Assembly (NCBI RefSeq): GCF_013391085.1
Contig: NZ_CP058334.1
Coordinates: 2,914,001-2,978,000 of the forward strand
Reading direction: 5' to 3'
Length of the DNA stretch: 64,000 bases
Source: Natronomonas halophila
Lineage (GTDB): Archaea; Halobacteriota; Halobacteria; Halobacteriales; Haloarculaceae
Made by a program: the position numbers and the translations under genes. Positions 51,398 to 60,191 of the stretch are shown in pieces (position 1 is the first letter of the stretch; the number at the start of each line of letters is the position of its first letter). A model generated the notes under the pieces. The model saw only the letters and a list, made by a program, of their open reading frames with translations. It searched no databases and had not been told where the DNA came from.

Positions 51398-51739
51398 TCA
51401 GTCGGTGTCCGACATCGACGCCTGCATCCCACTTGACTCCTCGATTGCGGGGCCGTCACTGGCCGTCGGCTCTTGGCCGCCGGTTTCGGCGGCCGGGGAT
51501 GCTTCCTCGTCGGTCCGAACGACCACGAAATCCTCGCGGTCGAACCGGTCCTTGTGGACCATCTGGCCCGTCTGGAAGGTTATCCACGTCGAATCGACCG
51601 TCGCGACGGTAAACCGGTATTCCTTGTTCAGTTTGCTCGTCCACACGACGGTATCGCCGACGCGAACGGCGTCGGATGATAGTCGCGTTCGGTACCCCTC
51701 CCCTTTCGGTTCGTCTACTATCGTTGTCTGGTCGGACAT
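51398..51739 (-). CDS. Small beta-rich protein, unknown function
   Basis: 113 aa from the ATG at 51739 (MSDQTTIVDEP); an ATG at 51745 adds two residues. The core RVGDTVVWTSKLNKEYRFTV and DSTWITFQTGQMVHKDRFDR looks like a small SH3-like or Tudor-like beta barrel; the tail is acidic and low in complexity (about 80-113). Convergent with phnM. No promoter or partner is evident. Confidence 0.6.
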   Translation of the reverse strand: MSDQTTIVDEPKGEGYRTRLSSDAVRVGDTVVWTSKLNKEYRFTVATVDSTWITFQTGQMVHKDRFDREDFVVVRTDEEASPAAETGGQEPTASDGPAIEESSGMQASMSDTD

Positions 51740-51986
51740 GGTCATCGCCGAGATCGACTGCTCGGTCGCTATCACGGTCCGATTCATCCATCGTACGTAG
51801 TTATGCTTCGCCTACCCGGCGTTAAGGGAACCCTACCGCCCGATACCGCCGCGCCTCTCGCTCCGCTGCTGGCCTGTGACGGCCCTACAGTTTTCCCTTG
51901 TGGCGATGGCCGTCCCAGTCCTGACGGATAACCTATACTTATGACGTTTGTAACTATCCTACCGAACAGTTTAGGCCCAATACGGC

Positions 51987-52718
51987 ATGAGTACCGATAA
52001 CGAGGACCGGTTAGATACCGCCGATGAGAGCGACCGCCCACCCTCGCTGAAGCGCCGCACGATGCTGGCTTCGACGGCGGGCGCCGTGACGGCCGTCGCG
52101 GGGTTCGGCGCGTTCGCGGGCACGGTGGCCGCCTGGGGCCGCTTCGAGGTCGATTTCAAGGGCTGCAGCGAGGTCTGGATGATAGTCGACGATGACGACC
52201 TGGACTACGACCCACCGACGGTCGCCCGCGTCATCGTCGAGACGGCCGATGGCGGCACCGACTATCGACCCGTCGAGTTCACCGAGGAGGCTGCCACGAC
52301 GATTCCCGGCCAGTACGGCGACGCGCCGCTGGTCAAGTACGCGGTCGATGACAGCGAGAAGGTACTCGCCGTCCTCCTGTACAACTACCGGGAAATCGAC
52401 CGGTTCTCTGACCCCTCGTGTCTGCTGGTCAACGACCACCGATGCGCGCAGGCGCCGAACACGGCCGACCTCTACGAGGCCGACTGCGTGCAGGCGGCCT
52501 ACGACGGCCGCTGGGGCGGCAGTTACTGGGACGGCAGCGGGAACGGCAACTGTGCCGACAGGATCGTCGGCCGAGAGGGCCCCTCGAAGGGAGGACGAGG
52601 GTCGTCGAACAGCGGGGGCGGCGGTGGCCCCTCGAACGGCGGCGGTGGCCCACCGGACGGGCGGGGCGGCTCGAACCGCGGCGGGTCGCGCGGACAGTCC
52701 CGGGGCCCGCCCAGATAG
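51987..52718 (+). CDS. Tat-exported protein with Gly-rich C-terminus, unknown function
   Basis: 243 aa. LKRRTMLASTAGAVTAVAGF (about 22-41) is a twin-arginine signal, so the folded protein is exported. The mature part (about 50-185) has GCSEVWMIVDDDDLDYDPP and several Cys (C-S-E, DPSCLL, HRCAQ, EADCVQ, GNCAD), perhaps disulfide-bonded. Residues about 195-243 are Gly/Ser/Pro/Arg-rich (GGGGGPSNGGGGPPDGRGG), an intrinsically loose and basic tail unusual for a haloarchaeal protein. Function unknown. Confidence 0.7.
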   Translation: MSTDNEDRLDTADESDRPPSLKRRTMLASTAGAVTAVAGFGAFAGTVAAWGRFEVDFKGCSEVWMIVDDDDLDYDPPTVARVIVETADGGTDYRPVEFTEEAATTIPGQYGDAPLVKYAVDDSEKVLAVLLYNYREIDRFSDPSCLLVNDHRCAQAPNTADLYEADCVQAAYDGRWGGSYWDGSGNGNCADRIVGREGPSKGGRGSSNSGGGGGPSNGGGGPPDGRGGSNRGGSRGQSRGPPR

Positions 52719-52823
52719 CCGCTCAGTCAAACCGTGACTCGCGACCGGTGAGGCCGCTGCCGTGGCTCGGTTCCGTCGAAAGCCGGTAAAAAGGTGTGTG
52801 CGCCCAGGTGAGGGCAGGGGTGG

Positions 52824-53069
52824 TTAGAAGCTACCCTTGAGTCGAATCTCGTCGTCGGTTACCGAGTCGATGCGGTTCTCTTCGAGGGCGTAGTCGTCCT
52901 GGTCGGCGTCGCCCCAGCCGAGTTTCGACCGGATGGTATCGGTGAGTCCGGGGTCCGCGTTCACGTAGGCGGTTCCGGATTTGACCTCGGTGACCATGCC
53001 GATTTTCTCGCCGCTGGAATCTACTACTGGCTTGCCCTGATCGTCGTCGGTGACGTGCTTTCGTGGCAT
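52824..53069 (-). CDS. PRC-barrel-like small protein
   Basis: 81 aa. VTDDDQGKPVVDSSGEKIGM (about 6-25) and the strand VTEVKSGTAYVNADPG fit a single PRC-barrel-type beta domain, usually found in RNA-processing or stress-linked proteins. A minus-strand TATAACAAT promoter at 53098-53106 lies about 33 bp before the ATG. Function uncertain. Confidence 0.72.
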   Translation of the reverse strand: MPRKHVTDDDQGKPVVDSSGEKIGMVTEVKSGTAYVNADPGLTDTIRSKLGWGDADQDDYALEENRIDSVTDDEIRLKGSF

Positions 53070-53191
53070 TGCAAATGCGTCTATTCCCCCGGTGGGTATT
53101 GTTATAGAGATAGTATCCGAAACGGGGAATCGGTAGACCCGCGTTACAGCATTGTGGCCGGTCCTACACGGGCGGTATCCCCGGATTTCGG

Positions 53192-54088
53192 TTACGAACC
53201 GTTCGTTTCGGTGCCGTTGGTTGTCGGCATCTCGGTGCCGTTGTCGGCCGGCATTTCGGTACCGTTGTCAGTCGGCATTTCGGTACCGTTGTCAGTCGGC
53301 ATCTCGGTGCCGTTCTCGGTGGGTGCTTCCGTTTCGTTGCCGCCCGTCCCATCGTCGCCTTCGTCGACGATGAAGGGGCTCGCCAGTTCCAGCACTTCGG
53401 ACCGGGAGCGTGCCTCGTCGACTACCGCCGGGAAACTGGTCTGGCCGTTGAGCGTCCGGAGGAACGCTGCGTGTCGTGCCTCGACGCTGTGGATGCCGAG
53501 AGCGGGCGGTATCAGGTCCTCGCTTTCGATGGACGGTGCCGCGCCGGCGTACGCCGAAACGCCGATGTCCTCCAGCTGGACGGCCGTCCCGAGGAACGCC
53601 ATCGGGTACTCCACCGCGAGGCCGAAGTCGAACTCCGGTTCCTCGACGGGCGTTCCGCCGAGACTCTCGATGGTCGAGACGAGCGTCTCGACGTGCTGTT
53701 CTTCGTGTTGCTGTATCGTCGTTAGTTCGTCGTAGGCCCGCTCGCGGAGCTGACTGTCCTCGCTGAGGGCCTTGCAGTTACAGAGGTCCTCCTCGCTGAT
53801 GTTTTCGAGTCCCTGCCGGTAGAAACTCGCTTCGAGGTACTCCAGTGTCAGGGCGTAGTTGAGAATGGCGACGTCGTCCTCGAACTCGTTTTCGACCGGC
53901 TCGCCGTCCTCGTCGTCCGTCTCGGTCTCTTCCTCGCCGTCGTCCTGTGCGAGGACGGACCCGGATAGGGCGCTGCCGACCGCGATGCCGCCGAGGGCCC
54001 CGGCGGACCCGGCAACGAATTGCCGTCGTGTGTTGTTGTACGCCTCGTCTTCCGACCGTTCGCCGCTGTCTTCGTTCTGGTTCACCAC
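53192..54088 (-). CDS. Tat-exported ferritin-like protein with N-G-T repeat tail
   Basis: 298 aa with a GTG start at 54088. TRRQFVAGSAGALGGIAVGS (about 20-39) is a Tat signal. Residues about 70-235 form a ferritin-like (Ferritin_2, desiccation-related type) four-helix domain with LNYALTLEYLEASFYRQGL and HEEQHVETL, the Glu/His pairs of the di-metal site. From about 250 the tail is an acidic eight-residue repeat, NGTEMPTD and variants, giving at least six N-X-S/T sites. A TATAACAAT promoter at about 54113-54120 sits about 28 bp before the GTG, so the mRNA is leaderless. Confidence 0.82.
   Translation of the reverse strand: MVNQNEDSGERSEDEAYNNTRRQFVAGSAGALGGIAVGSALSGSVLAQDDGEEETETDDEDGEPVENEFEDDVAILNYALTLEYLEASFYRQGLENISEEDLCNCKALSEDSQLRERAYDELTTIQQHEEQHVETLVSTIESLGGTPVEEPEFDFGLAVEYPMAFLGTAVQLEDIGVSAYAGAAPSIESEDLIPPALGIHSVEARHAAFLRTLNGQTSFPAVVDEARSRSEVLELASPFIVDEGDDGTGGNETEAPTENGTEMPTDNGTEMPTDNGTEMPADNGTEMPTTNGTETNGS
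53208..53335 (-). repeat. 24-bp coding tandem repeat (N-G-T-E-M-P-T-D units)
   Basis: About five imperfect copies of a 24-bp unit encode the tail of the ferritin-like protein; most variation is silent (atttcggtacc against atctcggtgcc). The repeat can expand or contract by slippage without breaking the frame, changing the number of N-glycosylation sites. Confidence 0.75.
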
Positions 54089-54278
54089 ACCCGCACCACG
54101 GCTGTTACCCGGATTGTTATACGCTATCTTGTATTCGGTTCGGTTAGCTTAGGAAAATTGAAATATGTGATTTATGACCTGTCTGTTAAATTTATAAAAT
54201 GCCGGGTTCGTGCGGTATGCTGTGAGGTCAGTCGGGTAAGAATACCGTAGCTGGTTGATTAGGGGGCCCAACTCCCCG
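54089..54278. other. A+T-rich intergenic region
   Basis: The left end carries the minus-strand promoter of the ferritin-like gene. The middle (54150-54205) is A+T-rich, with ttaaatttataaaatg. A six-base inverted pair, cggtat/ataccg, is present at about 54213-54250. I see no gene or tRNA. Confidence 0.35.
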
Positions 54279-55034
54279 TCAGTCAGGGCCGTCCGTCCCG
54301 TCGAGACGCTCGGCCAGCGATTCGAGGTGGTCGATGCCGACGACCGCGACGACGTCGCCCTCCTCGCGGAGGTCCGAGAGCCGGGCGGCCATCGTCGCTT
54401 CCCTGGCGTCGTCTTCGAGCCGGGAGGCCCGAGAGCGGCTCGCGGTCCGAAACGCGTCCATGAACGACCGGGAGCGACGGACCTGCTCGCGTTCGTCGCG
54501 CGCCTGGTCGTCGGGCGTGGCCGTCCGGTCGATGTCGTGCGGTATCGGTGAGTCGACTTCGAGACGGACCGAGGTGCGAGCGCCGACGGCGGCGGCGGCC
54601 CGGCAGAGAACGGCGTGTTTCGCCGTCTCGACGGCGCTGGAGGCGACGTTTCGGACCGTCTCCAGCGACGGGCGCTCACGGAGCAGGTTTCGCCCCAGCC
54701 GTCGGAAGAAGCCGCCGGTCGGTCGGTCGATGCCGACGGCGGTGTCGGTGTCGGCGGCCTGAATTGCCGCGCTCATCTCGCCGCCGAAGACGGGCGGGGT
54801 TCGGTCGGCGGACGCGTACTGTTCGAAGAGCGGTATCGAAATCGGCGGCAACTCGAGCGCGAGTACCGTCGGGGCGACCCCCTCGACGACGTGGCGGACG
54901 CGGTACGTACTCGCCGGGTGGTCGTGGACGACGCCGACGAGCGTCAGCGTCCCCGGCCCACCGGATACCTGCCGGACGTACTCGCCAGTTACCCGTGGGT
55001 CCGAATCGACGTCGACCGCCGGTGGGGGCTCCAT
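54279..55034 (-). CDS. TraB/PrgY-like protein
   Basis: 251 aa. It carries the TraB-family marks: LVGVVHDHPASTYRVRHVVE (about 32-51) with the H-D-H strand, VLALELPP (about 56-63), and near the end VVAVVGIDHLESL (about 229-241). TraB-like proteins resemble inactive or metal-dependent peptidases (Tiki fold); bacterial PrgY limits a sex pheromone. Most archaeal members have C-terminal membrane helices, which this one lacks, so it is a short soluble variant. Role unknown. Confidence 0.75.
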   Translation of the reverse strand: MEPPPAVDVDSDPRVTGEYVRQVSGGPGTLTLVGVVHDHPASTYRVRHVVEGVAPTVLALELPPISIPLFEQYASADRTPPVFGGEMSAAIQAADTDTAVGIDRPTGGFFRRLGRNLLRERPSLETVRNVASSAVETAKHAVLCRAAAAVGARTSVRLEVDSPIPHDIDRTATPDDQARDEREQVRRSRSFMDAFRTASRSRASRLEDDAREATMAARLSDLREEGDVVAVVGIDHLESLAERLDGTDGPD

Positions 55035-55217
55035 AGGAGCGGACTACCGGCTGTTAGTGTATGGTTACTTAAAACCTTGTTCGCCGACCGAACCGGCCGG
55101 CAGCGTGGCCACTGACCGGTAATCGCTTCCATCCCCGGCGGATTATGGCGGGGGAACCGACGGCGCCGCTGGCGCGTCCGAAACGGCCGGAAAAATCAGT
55201 CCGTGGCGTCGACAGCC

Positions 55218-55463
55218 CTATCGTATGTCGGTCGCCAGCGCGTAGAGCCCGCCCTGGTTCCGGACGTATCCGCGTTCGACCAGCGATTCCAGCGACGAGG
55301 CGATGGCTTCCCCGGACAGCCGCAGGTCACACTCGATTTCCACGGCGTAGGCGGCCGGCACGCGGTCGAGGTACATACAGATGAGCCGTTCGTCCGGCGA
55401 TTCGAGCTCCAGCACGCGCTCCCGGCTTCGGTACTCGGTTCGATGGCCCGGTTCGGTTCCCAT
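55218..55463 (-). CDS. Small winged-helix-like protein
   Basis: 81 aa from the ATG at 55463; an ATG at 55487 is possible. A minus-strand TATA-like GTGTATACTG at about 55490-55499 sits about 30 bp before 55463 and so favours the shorter form. PDERLICMYLDRVPAAYAVE, then LSGEAIASSLESLVERGYVR and NQGGLYAL, reads as a helix-turn-helix with a short wing, as in small haloarchaeal MarR- or ArsR-like regulators. Confidence 0.65.
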   Translation of the reverse strand: MGTEPGHRTEYRSRERVLELESPDERLICMYLDRVPAAYAVEIECDLRLSGEAIASSLESLVERGYVRNQGGLYALATDIR

Positions 55464-55587
55464 AGGTGCCGTCTCGGCCCGGAACATCGTCAGTATACAC
55501 TCCCTACGGGGCGCGGCGTCGACACTTGCCGACGCCGCGTTTCGCGACCCCGAACCGGTCCGTGACTGCCCGAGCCGCTCGCCGCGA

Positions 55588-55821
55588 CTACAGGAGCAGC
55601 GAGATGACCGCGAGCACGACGAAGATGATGATGAACCACTTCGCGACGGTCATGCTGATTCCTGCGACACCCTGAGCGCCGATGGCCGCCGCGACGATGG
55701 CGAGGATGAAGAAGAAGAGCGCCCACTCGAGGAAGTCCCCGGAGAACTGCAGCGGCATCAACTGCAGGGATTTGACGACTGCGTATGACCCGCCGGATAC
55801 CACCGCGTCAGTCATGACCAT
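55588..55821 (-). CDS. DUF1328-family small membrane protein
   Basis: 77 aa with two hydrophobic segments, [20 protein letters not shown] (about 31-50) and [20 protein letters not shown] (about 55-74). The [13 protein letters not shown]...GxxG...AKxxFxIFxVL pattern is DUF1328, found in bacteria and haloarchaea. A TATAACAAT promoter at 55847-55855 lies about 30 bp before the ATG at 55821, so it is leaderless and starts MVMTDAV. Function unknown; often stress-linked. Confidence 0.82.
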   Translation of the reverse strand: MVMTDAVVSGGSYAVVKSLQLMPLQFSGDFLEWALFFFILAIVAAAIGAQGVAGISMTVAKWFIIIFVVLAVISLLL

Positions 55822-56014
55822 ATCGATACCTCGATGGCTGCGGCTATTGTTATACCTAGATTACAGTCGTCTGGACCCCACGACGCGGCGCTTCGGCTGA
55901 CGGGCCGAAACCCGGGGACGTGCTACCTGAATGAAGGTGGCGCCTAATATCACGAAGACCGCTGAACTATCGTCTCGGTTTTTATTTCTACCCGTTTGGG
56001 TTCCCACCGAACAT

Positions 56015-56107
56015 ATGCAAACAGATGCCACAGTCGTCCGACAGAGAGGGGTCGCCAACAGGGTCGAGACGCCACCGAACGGCCGAACTGCCGGCAGGGG
56101 CCGGTAG
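56015..56107 (+). CDS. Possible 30-aa leader peptide upstream of the 56109 gene
   Basis: A TATA-like gtttttattt (about 55978-55987) is centred about 32 bp before the ATG at 56015, which opens a 30-codon frame ending in TAG at 56105-56107. The next gene's ATG follows one base later. The arrangement resembles the leader frame before pilB. An alternative is that the frame from 56025, in line with the 56109 gene, is the real protein. Confidence 0.3.
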   Translation: MQTDATVVRQRGVANRVETPPNGRTAGRGR

Positions 56108-56108
56108 C

Positions 56109-56357
56109 ATGGCGGAGCGTTCGGCTCCGAACCGACGGGCCGTGGCCGACGACCGGGAGGCCCGGCATCGGGAACTCCGGGAGATCTTCGTGGCCGCCAC
56201 GGGCGCCGAGGGGTTCACCGAGACCCAGGAACAGCAGACGTCGTCTCGGACCATCTCCGGGGAGGAGTCGGTCGCCGAGACAGTGACCGCCATCGCGAAG
56301 GCCGACGGGTTGGGTGACACGTACACGGACCTCGTGTACGAAAGCGACGGCGAGTGA
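56109..56357 (+). CDS. Small acidic protein, unknown function
   Basis: 82 aa from the ATG at 56109; a longer frame from the ATG at 56025 is possible. A charged helix (DDREARHRELREIFVAATGA) precedes SGEESVAETVTAIAKADGLG and DTYTDLVYESDGE. No motif recognised. It lies alone between the DUF1328 gene and glmS. Confidence 0.55.
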   Translation: MAERSAPNRRAVADDREARHRELREIFVAATGAEGFTETQEQQTSSRTISGEESVAETVTAIAKADGLGDTYTDLVYESDGE

Positions 56358-56646
56358 CGCAGCTTTGGGTATCAACTGCTTACCGGTCGCCTTCTGACGC
56401 CCGTATCTACAAACCCGGTCATAACAAAGGCCGTTTCCGACCTTCGGATGGTATGCGCCTGAGAAACGCTACCCGAAACGTCGCGGCCGCAACGGTACGC
56501 CTACATTTCGACACCCAGCGGGGCTCTACACGGTCTCGAACGGGCCGTCGGTTCGGTTCCGTAATGCGGCCCTGTGTGGGCGGCTCGTGGAATTCGTCCT
56601 CGGAGTCCGCCGCGCCGGGCGACGTTGCCTGGGGGGTGGCGGTCTA

Positions 56647-58458
56647 ATGTGCGGCATTACCGCTCGAATCGGTGACGACGATTCCCTGGATGACCTGCTC
56701 GTCAGCCTCAAGAACCTCGAATACCGGGGGTACGATTCGGCCGGCATCGCCGTCCAGAACGGCGCGGGCATCGAGGTCAGCAAATGCGAGGGCGAGGTCG
56801 CCGAACTGAAATCCCAACTCGCCACCAACGACCACGACGGCCCCATCGGCATCGGCCACACGCGCTGGAGTACCCACGGCCCGCCGACCGACGAGAACGC
56901 CCACCCGCATACCGGCTGCAAGGGCCGGGTCGTCGCCGTCCACAACGGCATCATCGAAAACTACAACGCGCTGCGCGAGGGCCTGCAGGCCCGCGGCCAC
57001 GAGTTCACGAGCGACACCGACACGGAGGTTATCCCCCACCTCGTCGAGGAGCGGCTCGAAGCCGGTATGGACCCCGAAGTCGCCTTCCGGGATGCCGTCG
57101 GCGAACTCGATGGTAGTTACGCCATCGCGATGATGGTCGACGGTGACCCGGCCGTCTACGCGACCCGAAACGGGTCGCCGCTGGTGGTCGGCGTCGGCGA
57201 GGAGGCGAACTACCTGGCCAGCGACGTCCCCGCCTTCCTGGAGTTCACCGACCGGGTCGTCTACCTGGAGGACGACGACGTGGTCGTCATCACGCCCGAG
57301 GACCACCACATCACCGACCTGACGGGCAATGCCGTCTCCCGCCCCGTCGAGACCGTCGACTGGGACCCCGAGGACGCCGAGAAGGGCGGCTACGACCACT
57401 ACATGCTCAAGGAGATCCACGAGCAACCGGTGTCCCTCCGGCAAACGATTCGCGGGCGCATCGAGGGCGAGGACGTCGTCCTTGAGGATTTCCCGCCGGG
57501 GACCTTCAACGACGTTTCCCGCGTGCAGTTCATCGCCTGCGGCACCTCCTATCACGCCGGGATGTACGGCGAGTGGCTGCTGTCGAAGTGGGGCGTCGAC
57601 GCCAACACGTTCATCGCCAGCGAGTACGCCGCCTATCCGGCGCCGGTCGACGAGGAGACGCTGGTCATCGGCGTCACCCAGAGCGGCGAGACGGCCGACA
57701 CGCTGGAGGCCCTTAAGAGCGCCCGCGAACGCGGGGCCCGGACTCTCGCGGTGACGAACGTCATCGGGTCGACGGCGGCGCGGACCTGCGACGACGCGCT
57801 GTTCATCCGGGCCGGCCCCGAGATCGGCGTCGCCGCCACCAAGACGTTCTCCTCGCAGGTCGCCTCGTTGGTCCTCCTCGGGGAGCGACTCGTCCGGGAC
57901 GTCACCGGCGGCCCGACCGAGGAGTGTCAGCAGCGACTGGAGTCGCTCAAGTCCCTCCCCGAACACGTCGAGCGAGTCATCGAGAACTCCAACGCCGCCG
58001 CCATCAGCCACCAGTGGCTCGGCGGTGGCGGCCACTTCTTCATCGGTCGCGGCAACGCCTACCCCGTCGCCCTGGAGGGTGCCCTGAAGTTCAAGGAGAT
58101 AACCTACGAGCACGCCGAGGGCTTCGCCGCCGGCGAACTGAAACACGGCCCGCTCGCGCTCGTGACTGCCGATACGCCGGTGTTCGCCATCGGCACGGGC
58201 CAGCATCCGAAGCGGCTTGAAAGCAACGTGCGGGAGATTCAGACGCGCGGCGCCCCCGTCATCGCCATCGCGCCGCGAACGGAGACGGACCTCACCGACA
58301 CCGCCGACGAGTTCCTCCCGGTTCCCGCCACCCATCCGGACCTCGTGGCGATTCTGGCGAACGTCCAGCTCCAGCTCATCGCCTACCACGCCGCCGACGA
58401 GATGGAACGCTCCATCGACAAGCCGCGCAACCTCGCGAAAAGCGTCACCGTCGAGTAA
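56647..58458 (+). CDS. glmS: Glutamine--fructose-6-phosphate aminotransferase (isomerizing)
   Basis: 603 aa starting at the ATG at 56647, so the catalytic Cys2 follows the initiator Met (MCGITARIG). The glutaminase domain (1-215) has the substrate-binding segments YRGYDSAG, THGPPTDENAHPH and EFTSDTDTEV. Two SIS domains bind fructose-6-phosphate (about 285-415: ACGTSYHAG, VTQSGETADT; about 455-590: ALEGALKFKE, EHAEGFAAGELKHGP). The last residues, LAKSVTVE, form the usual C-terminal loop. It makes glucosamine-6-phosphate, the entry to UDP-GlcNAc used by the glycan loci. Confidence 0.95.
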   Translation: MCGITARIGDDDSLDDLLVSLKNLEYRGYDSAGIAVQNGAGIEVSKCEGEVAELKSQLATNDHDGPIGIGHTRWSTHGPPTDENAHPHTGCKGRVVAVHNGIIENYNALREGLQARGHEFTSDTDTEVIPHLVEERLEAGMDPEVAFRDAVGELDGSYAIAMMVDGDPAVYATRNGSPLVVGVGEEANYLASDVPAFLEFTDRVVYLEDDDVVVITPEDHHITDLTGNAVSRPVETVDWDPEDAEKGGYDHYMLKEIHEQPVSLRQTIRGRIEGEDVVLEDFPPGTFNDVSRVQFIACGTSYHAGMYGEWLLSKWGVDANTFIASEYAAYPAPVDEETLVIGVTQSGETADTLEALKSARERGARTLAVTNVIGSTAARTCDDALFIRAGPEIGVAATKTFSSQVASLVLLGERLVRDVTGGPTEECQQRLESLKSLPEHVERVIENSNAAAISHQWLGGGGHFFIGRGNAYPVALEGALKFKEITYEHAEGFAAGELKHGPLALVTADTPVFAIGTGQHPKRLESNVREIQTRGAPVIAIAPRTETDLTDTADEFLPVPATHPDLVAILANVQLQLIAYHAADEMERSIDKPRNLAKSVTVE

Positions 58459-58589
58459 GCGACGCTGGTCGGTTCCCTCCTTTTTTCCTCGCGTTGCCGT
58501 CCTTCGGGAGTAGCGACGCACCCGTAGGACATTGAACGCCTTGGTCGACCAAGCACGGGACTTTCCGCCCGGAGCGCCTATATATTCGA

Positions 58590-59189
58590 ATGGCAGACAA
58601 CAGAAACAGCCGTGAGAAACAGGCCGACGACGCCGAACGGCGCCAGCGCAAGCGAGCCATCGAAACGGAACTCGAACGGCGCGACGAACCCGAGCCACCG
58701 GTCGATACCTCGGAACTCGCCTACTTCGAAACGGAACTCGAAGCGGTGTCGTTCCCGGCGACGGGCGCCGAAGTCGTCGCGGCGGTCGGCGACCGGGAAA
58801 TCAAATCCGCGGAGGGGGCCTACAAGGCCAAGGTCCTCCTTCCGGATTCCGACGCCGAGTCGTTCGAGAGCCCGGAGGCCGTCCGACAGCGCGTCGAGCG
58901 GCCGTCGGTCGGCGGCGCCATGAAGCGAATCGTCGAGGCAACCGACGACCTCTCGAACGTCGAGTTCGGCACGTCCCAGCGGGACGCCTACGAGCGGACC
59001 TTCCGGGAACTGGCGGCCATCGACGCCGATGACGACGACGCGGGCATCGGCGCCATCCGTGATTGGGTTCTCGAACAGATCGAGGAAACGGAGAACCTGC
59101 CCGGGTCCCGAGCAGTACGCCGCGAGGCAGCGAAGTTCTGCAGAAAGAACGGCTATCAGGTCAGCAACGACGAGTGGCTCGGTATCTGA
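58590..59189 (+). CDS. DUF5789-like protein, unknown function
   Basis: 199 aa. A charged, helical N-terminus (MADNRNSREKQADDAERRQR) precedes SELAYFETELEAVSFPATGA and two similar short domains that fit DUF5789/DUF2795-like folds; DWVLEQIEETENLPGSRAVR and FCRKNGYQVSNDEWLGI form the end. A ctatatatt stretch lies only about 10 bp before the ATG, too close to be its promoter. No enzymatic motif. Common in haloarchaea; function not known. Confidence 0.65.
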   Translation: MADNRNSREKQADDAERRQRKRAIETELERRDEPEPPVDTSELAYFETELEAVSFPATGAEVVAAVGDREIKSAEGAYKAKVLLPDSDAESFESPEAVRQRVERPSVGGAMKRIVEATDDLSNVEFGTSQRDAYERTFRELAAIDADDDDAGIGAIRDWVLEQIEETENLPGSRAVRREAAKFCRKNGYQVSNDEWLGI

Positions 59190-59221
59190 ACTGACCCGCC
59201 CTCACGGGCCGACCCACGCGC

Positions 59222-60172
59222 CTATTTTTCGCGCTGTTGGACGCCGGGCACCGTCTTCAGACCGTCGGCCAGCGTAATCGACGGCTCGAAGCCGAGGCCC
59301 TTGCGGGCGGCCGTGACGTCGGCGCAACTGTGCCGGACGTCGCCCTCCCGCGGGTCGGTGTGTTCGATGGGCGAATCCGAGTCCGTCACGTCCCGAATCA
59401 ACTCCGCCAACTCGCGTATCGTGACGGTCTCGCCGGTGCCGACGTTGAACGCCTCGCCGACGCTGTCGGTGGTCGCCGCAAGCAGGTTCGCCCGGACGAT
59501 GTCGTCGACGTGGACGAAATCGCGGGTCTGCTTGCCGTCGCCGTTTATCGTGATGGGGTCGCCGGCCAGCGCCTGCTCGACGAAGCGGCTGATGACGCCG
59601 CTGTAGGCGCCGCCGCGCTGTCGCGGGCCGTAGGCGTTGAAATACCGGAGCGCGACGGTTGGCAGCCCGTAGAGCGACTCGTAGAGCCGCGCGTACTGGT
59701 CGCCCGCGATTTTGGTCACGCCGTACGGCGAGGTAGCCGTCGTCGGATGGTCCTCGTCGACCGGAACGTACTCCGGGTGGCCGTAGATGGCCGCGCTCGA
59801 TGCGATGACGACGCGGGCGTCCTCTTTGCGGGCGGCTTCGAGGACGCGCAGCGTCGCGCCCGTGTTCGTGTCGTCGGTCTCGATGGGTGCGTCCACGGAG
59901 TGTTCGACGCTGACGACCGCCGCCTCGTGGAAGACGGTATCGACGCCAGTCATCACCTCCGCGAGGGTCTCCTCGTCGCGGACGTCGCCGACGACGAGGT
60001 CGGCCCCGTCGGGGACGTGGCTTCGGCGGCCCGACGAGAGGTCGTCGAGGACGCGGACGGTGTTGTCGTCGACGAGCGCGTCGGCGATGTGGCTCCCGAT
60101 GAAGCCGGCGCCGCCGGTGACGAGTACGGTACGGTCGCTGATGTCGTGGTCGATTGAGTGCGTCTGAGTCAT
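59222..60172 (-). CDS. NAD-dependent epimerase/dehydratase (UDP-glucose 4-epimerase-like)
   Basis: 316 aa. GGAGFIGSH (about 20-28) binds NAD. SSAAIYGHP (about 125-133) supplies the Ser/Thr, and SPYGVTKIAGDQYARL (about 147-162) holds the catalytic Tyr and Lys. YFNAYGPRQ (about 177) is the substrate loop of GalE-type enzymes. It interconverts UDP-hexoses at C4 or a related position. It is the last gene of the minus-strand glycosylation operon, 19 bp after the DUF1616 gene, and resembles the fragment at the left window edge. Confidence 0.9.
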   Translation of the reverse strand: MTQTHSIDHDISDRTVLVTGGAGFIGSHIADALVDDNTVRVLDDLSSGRRSHVPDGADLVVGDVRDEETLAEVMTGVDTVFHEAAVVSVEHSVDAPIETDDTNTGATLRVLEAARKEDARVVIASSAAIYGHPEYVPVDEDHPTTATSPYGVTKIAGDQYARLYESLYGLPTVALRYFNAYGPRQRGGAYSGVISRFVEQALAGDPITINGDGKQTRDFVHVDDIVRANLLAATTDSVGEAFNVGTGETVTIRELAELIRDVTDSDSPIEHTDPREGDVRHSCADVTAARKGLGFEPSITLADGLKTVPGVQQREK

Positions 60173-60191
60173 GGTAAAAAGCGGCTTCGGG

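Noticed and set aside
51741-51986. Minus-strand frame of 85 codons (51784-52041) upstream of the Tat protein
   Set aside because: Arg/Ser/Gly-rich translation without motif, overlapping the Tat-protein start; treated as noise.
54205-54255. Possible tRNA or small RNA (ggttcgtgcggtat with an inverted ataccg)
   Set aside because: No acceptor stem, anticodon arm or T-arm consensus can be folded; only a six-base inverted pair is present.
56644-58698. Minus-strand open frame of 684 codons opposite glmS
   Set aside because: Antisense shadow of a highly conserved enzyme; no recognisable domain.
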